Positions 42,402-47,509 of a stretch of DNA of 47,509 nucleotides are shown one piece after another. This DNA comes from Lingula anatina (taxonomy: Eukaryota; Brachiopoda; Lingulata; Lingulida; Lingulidae), in the NCBI RefSeq assembly GCF_001039355.2, contig NW_019774591.1:207327-254835 (forward strand), read 5' to 3'. A program made the translations under genes and the position numbers. The notes below the pieces were generated by a model. That model searched no databases, was not told the origin of the DNA, and saw nothing but the letters and a program-made list of their open reading frames with translations. How positions within the stretch are numbered: position 1 is the first letter of the stretch; the number at the start of each line of letters is the position of its first letter.

Positions 42402-45400
42402 CAGAGAGAGAGAAAGGGGTTTAAATTAATTGTGATGATTCGTTGAAGTAACATAATAGTCTTATAGAAGAAAGTGACAAGTTCATCTGTCTGAAGTCGA
42501 GGTGAAAGGGAAAATGTGGGGTTGATACTCAAATAACCAAGTTTCTTTAGAGTAGAAAGAGCAGCATCCACACACAGCTGGTGTAAAGTAGGAATGCAGC
42601 AGGTGCTTCTAAACAGATGATTGAATTAATTAGGTCAGCTTTTTTAGGTCCACACATCATTACTCCCCAGAAGAAAATCATTATTTTGCCTGCATCGATA
42701 CTCGCCCACACTATTACTCCCCTTCATCCATTTTTTTAATGACAATTTCTTAGAAACATTCATCACTTTCGGGTCCTAGTACCTTCATTAACATTCATGA
42801 AGAATTACGCTTGATATGTTCCCTTTATTACCAGTGGGCGGTACTGATGCAGGAAGTTATGGTGCAGAGGAGTAATGACATGGGGAAGTGACAACAAACT
42901 GCACTCAATTTTTAAAGAATAATAGAGTAAATAAGCTCAGCACATAGGTTTTTTCACTTTTTATTTGATGGAAAAATCTACATACCTAATAATAACACTA
43001 CATAAGGGTAACAGACAATGTATCTTAATTAAAAATGTTAAATCAAATTTGTTCATACAGCCATTTTTACTACTCGAAAGTGTGACTGCACTGCAGCACT
43101 TCTTGAGTGCCGTTTCAAAAACAGCCTTATACATGTCATAGTCCAGTGATGAAGTAAAAGTACATATTACCTGAACATTTAAAATAACTGTTTTAACTGA
43201 ACAGCAATTTGGTTATCATTTCACCAATGGCACAGTCTGAAGATGGGTGACAGTGTTTTTCATTCTTATAATAAAACAACTGAGTCAACTGAAAAAACAC
43301 ATAAAATAGTAAATGTTGTTTACAAGTAGTTCACAAACATTAATTAAGAGCAATAAAACATTTAAAAAAGTGCCAATATTAATGGATCAAGTTTTCTTGA
43401 AGAGAAAACTACCCTTAAAGAGTATTTAACTCTTGAGGTTTTTTGTTTTACAGGGGATGAAGCAGGCTCTAATAGGACGATAGCAGTCTTAGTATTATGC
43501 CTTTAACCAACTGCTCCATGGATTCCAGAAAAAGAAAAAAAATTGGCTTAATGATTGAATTGCAACATGTATAGCTAAAATGTCAAACTTGTGAGTGTTC
43601 AGAATTTTTTTTTGACAGAAACTGCCCAATTCTGGACTCGTGCATTTTGAAAACTTTTTTGTACGCTACAATAAATAATTTCTAAAATGCACGTAAGTGA
43701 GAAACAAAGATGCTGCAATGCAGGGTAACAGGTCACTCACTTGTTTCTAAAACTGACCACCTTGTCAAATCCTAACAAAGAAATCTACTTTTAATAAGAT
43801 CAAAATCTCAAGTTTCAGGAAATGATGGAGAAATGATTAAGCACAAATCTTGTCAGTAGGATTTATAACATAAATAATCAAAATATTGCACATTCATTAA
43901 AATAAAACATAATAAAATGGCTTTGCTTAACAGAAATTATTTGCCATGATGTCAGTGGCTACGGGGTTGCACTTTTATCTTTACATCAAATTACATCTTT
44001 CCCAATTATCATACAAACTTCATTTTAAAAGTCCCGTTTCTCAATCGTATTAAATGACATTTAAACAAATCATGACCTACATGCACTTAAAATGAACTAA
44101 ATAAGTGTTTCAACTTGATGCACATTTTAAAATGTAGGTCACAGTGACCTGAAAAGGGTTGAATCCTTTGTGTATCCTCTGTTATCTGGAGCAATAATGA
44201 CTGTGTGCTGTTCATCAAATGAGATCATGGTGTGCTGGATAATGGAACTGGGTCAAGGTCACAGGGGTCAACTTATTTCAACGAGATCAAATTGGGGGTA
44301 CAGGCAAATCCAGATTGTAAAACATGGGATGAAAAATACAAGTGCTGCGTTATTTCACTATTCACCTGCAAAACACAGATAATGCAACCTGGCTATTTGC
44401 TACATTTTCTGCTCTCTAGCCAAAATAAATTAATATTTCCACATGCTATCCTTAGTCCAGATTTCAACAATGACCAGCAAAAAAAGGTTGTTATAATCAT
44501 ATTGGCTAAGGTTCAAAATAATCTACATAATAAAGTAAAATGGAAGGTACTATAATGAAACATGCCACAATGACATACTTTTTAAGTAGGTTGAAAAGAT
44601 ATACCCAATGGTGATGTTTGTACACTTATAAGTTACAATAAGCTAAACCAAAATTAGGTCACCACTTTCTTGAAAAGTAGGTCAAATATGAACGTCACAT
44701 TAACATAAGTACGTCAAATTACCACACTCAACAAGATTAATTTCACTTATTCTTGTTATCAAGCCAACTGAAACTCACTGTGGCTATTTTACAGCAAAAT
44801 CCATGCATATGGAGGATACTGAAATTAACATAAGATGACATACATTTATCATGTAATGTGTAACCACCCCAAAGATTTAGGTAAATGAGTTTTTCACCTT
44901 TTTCACAAACCTGCACCTCATCTTAAAAAATTGAAAATGCTCCCTGGTGTCTCTTTGACCCACACATTCCGTAATACAGTGCTAACAACACTAAGCCTTT
45001 AACACCTTGTCACAATAATCAAATACTATACTGATCATACTGCTATGAAATGTAACAATAGATATCCACTTGAGGTGGGTTAAAATCGATTCAATTCACA
45101 TACCACTAACATCTATATGTAAGAGAAAAAAGTTGCAGTAATAAAACCTTTCATCCGAGTACATGTTGTTTTAAATACAGCATTATCTATGAGATTTTGC
45201 TCTATTTTAAGAGGCGAATTTAGCACTTTGCGAGGCTTTTGTTGTACCTGATTCTTCTCTTCAATTCAGAATGACACTCATTATCATCAAACTTCTCTTA
45301 CCAACAGAATGTCATCTTTATTAGTGTGGTTGCTGTAAAAAGACCTTCAAAACTTTATCCTTCAAAATAATGGGGTTTCCCAAGCAACTATTTTAACTTG

Positions 45401-46309
45401 TCTCATTCTAGGGTCATTGGTCGAGTCCCTTAATGATGCTTACTTTCATGAGGTATGTAACGGTCATTTTATATGGTCATTTAATGGTTTAACTGGACGC
45501 TGATACACATGACTAGCCACTTCCCTACAGTGTTTATCTCATTCAACATGGGAAATGAATAGAAGTAAAGGATTCCACTCAGCTGGTGACTTTACCACAA
45601 GGGGATCTCAGACATGACGAGCTCAACTTCTGTTTTTTTTTCTCCCCATGGAGGGGGGCAGAGTTGAACATACCCAAAATGAAACATCTGTGTCATACTC
45701 ATGGCTAGCCAGTGGAGGCTAGACTCCCGCCGCAAGTGCAAAAATATTTCCAATTGAAAAAATAATTAAAAAACGAATTAAAAAGAGATACTGATGTGCA
45801 CAAAAATGAGGGAGTTGTACACGAAAATATTGAAAAATTCCATTAAAAAACTTCCAGGCTGCTGCACTGTGGGCAGAGACATATCCTTGGAGACATTCCT
45901 GTTGATACAAAAACCCTGTAGTAAAAACATACCAAATGCCATGTGATGATCATTGCAGTTTTGCAAGCACCTGCGTAGTATTTCCTCACACCTGTTATAC
46001 ATCCATGCATACCTGTCTTCATATTGCAGCTTTGCTTTTATTTTCTCCATCAAACAGTTTCATATTTCTAATCAACACTATATATCCCCAAATTTGTTCC
46101 TGAACACTCAGCTTGGTCTTAGTTTATCCTTGGCCTATTCTCCATTAATCCCGAACTTTTCTCCATTCATCCCCAAATTTCTCCCCCATATATCCATAAA
46201 TCCTCAACTTTTTCACCATAAAAAGATAATAAAAGCCCTGGACAAAGACATCAGTTCCATTTTGTCCTGGCCACCCAGTACAGGCTAGCAGATTGCGACA
46301 CAGCGGTCC
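42301..46309 (-). other. Convergent intergenic DNA and probable SPSB 3' untranslated region
   Basis: No supported exon. SPSB 3' sequence should extend leftward from 46310. A minus-strand frame at about 46053-45935 (MMEKIKAKLQYEDRYAWMYN...) ends at a GTATGT donor but has no recognisable homologue or partner exon. The plus-strand frames near 44.2-44.5 kb look like chance. Confidence 0.45.
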
Positions 46310-47509
46310 TCATTGATAGAGAAGATATTGCTTGAGTGGGGTCGGAAGGGGCAGTTTTTCGATTTCTGGAAGTCTATTTTTTCCCAGTTGTTGTCGTATT
46401 ACTCTGCGGCAAATGTCCATCAAGGGCAGCGGCTCTGCTGTAAAAAAAAATCCAAAAATTGAAAAATTAAGAGGGTATTATTTTTCATTTTTAAGGCATG
46501 AATGTTTTGAAAAAGATTCAAAAATGAAATGAAAAATCAGATAAGCTCATATCATAACATGGAAAAAGTATTCAGTTGTAGAAAGAGATTATCACAGTGT
46601 ATCATTGCTGTAAGTGCCTAAAAATAGCCTCAAACATACTAAGTAACAATTGAATTTGCTCCAAACCAAGAGGTTTTTCAAGTCATTTAACATATAGACT
46701 TGCCACCATCGTAAAAATGAACTTCAAACGGATAGCAAATACTCAAATGAAACATTTTTCTCATCTGACATGAAGTAACGTTTCACTTCATAACTCCTAT
46801 AGAACAAGAATTTCCTTGCAAAAACTCAAAATTTTCACCCATATTATAATAAATACACAACAGTATTAGTCACTGACTAATGACTTGTCAAATTCCTGTT
46901 GCTGGCAAGAAATGCTTAAAAGTTCCCAGGTTTGAATACTTACGATCTAGCCCATTAATGTATCGATGTGTAATTTCACAGTGTCCCCACACAGCACTGA
47001 CAATAGGATAAAGCTTCTTTCCTTTTAAACCACGAAATGCCACTCCAAGGTATTGGCCATTGACAATAAAACTCATCGTTCCCTCGTCCATGTCCAACAC
47101 CACATAGAAAGCGTCTGGAACAGTGAATGTTTCGTCTGAGTTATAAATATTTGGATATGTTACGCTGGGATTATTCTTTACGTCGTGATAGAGTTTGTTT
47201 CTCGTGAGGTCCCATCCCCAAGATTCGCAGTTGCTCCCGACAAGTGACTGATAACCAACACAGTGTAATGGAGCATCGGCCGTGGCTACGCCTACTACTG
47301 CATGTGTGCCACGTTGTCGTGCACTCCATACCACCTCCCACACATGAAGCCCGCGGGTGTAACCCACGCGACCACGTATACAGTCCGTGCTTTGAGCGAC
47401 GGGGTGCCGATGGAATGTCAACTTGTCATCATCTTTGACAAATATGTTTAATGATCTATCGTCCGGATTCCACGCCTGTTGGTTTTGGACTTCAAGCGGC
47501 GCAGGAGGC
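46310..47509 (-). CDS. SPSB1: SPRY and SOCS-box protein (SPSB1/4, gustavus type), 5' end missing
   Basis: Two minus-strand exons. The first runs from the window edge to 46944 and reads [20 protein letters not shown], then [20 protein letters not shown] and a complete SPRY domain ([73 protein letters not shown]), ending in phase 1 before GTAAGT. The second (46437 to 46310) follows TTTTTTACAG, completes the proline of [15 protein letters not shown] and ends with the SOCS box [11 protein letters not shown] and stop. Similarity to vertebrate SPSB1 and SPSB4 is very high. These proteins bring substrates carrying a short acidic-N-N-N motif to an Elongin B/C-Cullin 5 ubiquitin ligase; the V-W-G of the binding pocket is kept. 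In flies gustavus binds Vasa. About 30-40 N-terminal residues are outside the window. SPSB1 and SPSB4 cannot be told apart here. Confidence 0.93.

Noticed and set aside
44170-44555. Two overlapping plus-strand frames
   Set aside because: Composition like the surrounding non-coding DNA, no splice structure and no recognisable motif.
45778-46053. Minus-strand frame MMEKIKAKLQYEDRYAWMYN... with a GTATGT donor
   Set aside because: No homology, no compatible downstream exon, and it lies in the expected SPSB 3' untranslated region.
1-47509. tRNA, rRNA, snRNA, CRISPR, reverse transcriptase or transposase genes
   Set aside because: I looked for their characteristic sequences on both strands and saw none. 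All mobile elements recorded are short and non-coding.

Overview
The window is animal nuclear DNA. Genes are split by GT-AG introns, intergenic and intronic DNA is AT-rich, microsatellites are common, and many short non-autonomous DNA transposons with terminal inverted repeats are present. Gene content (aPKC, AGTRAP and SPSB orthologues, a metazoan HtrL/YibB-type gene, a Star-like FkbM gene and a LicD gene) and transposon style suggest a marine invertebrate, such as an echinoderm, hemichordate, cephalochordate or lophotrochozoan. The sequence does not decide which. There are no bacterial operons, CRISPR arrays or recognisable viral genes.

Layout. (1) 1-458, minus: the 5' coding end of an atypical protein kinase C (start of the PB1 domain). 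(2) About 4.06-6.4 kb, minus: a multi-exon gene I do not recognise, with three well-supported phase-compatible exons. A further upstream exon is broken by a perfect 55-bp-arm palindrome. (3) 8.0-14.4 kb, minus: three genes with essentially uninterrupted coding regions, all with an N-terminal membrane anchor. They encode an FkbM-type methyltransferase (Star-like), a PI-PLC X-domain protein with one apparent frameshift, and a small LicD/fukutin-type protein. (4) 14.4-23.2 kb: no gene found; nested and single MITEs and a long TA microsatellite. (5) 23.2-24.9 kb, plus: three coding exons of an HtrL/YibB-family protein. (6) 27.1-28.6 kb, minus: a two-exon gene for a basic, probably mitochondrial, 220-residue protein I cannot name. 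(7) 30.5-39.6 kb, plus: an AGTRAP (ATRAP) orthologue. (8) 46.3-47.5 kb, minus: the 3' part of a SPRY/SOCS-box gene (SPSB1/4, gustavus type), convergent with AGTRAP.

The most interesting region is AGTRAP. Two neighbouring transmembrane-segment exons are each present in two diverged but intact copies: 3a/3b (115 and 112 nt, phase 2 in, phase 0 out) and 4a/4b (both exactly 100 nt, phase 0 in, phase 1 out). The phases mean that including both copies, or neither, breaks the frame, so each pair looks mutually exclusive and gives up to four isoforms. A decayed copy of 3b lies between 3a and 3b. A weaker possible relic upstream of 3a is split by a MITE that itself contains a second, hAT-like MITE with a perfect 8-bp target duplication.

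The FkbM, LicD and HtrL genes all belong to families better known from bacterial surface-glycan loci. With the PLC-X gene they make a loose cluster of predicted secretory-pathway membrane proteins. Whether they work together cannot be told from this window.
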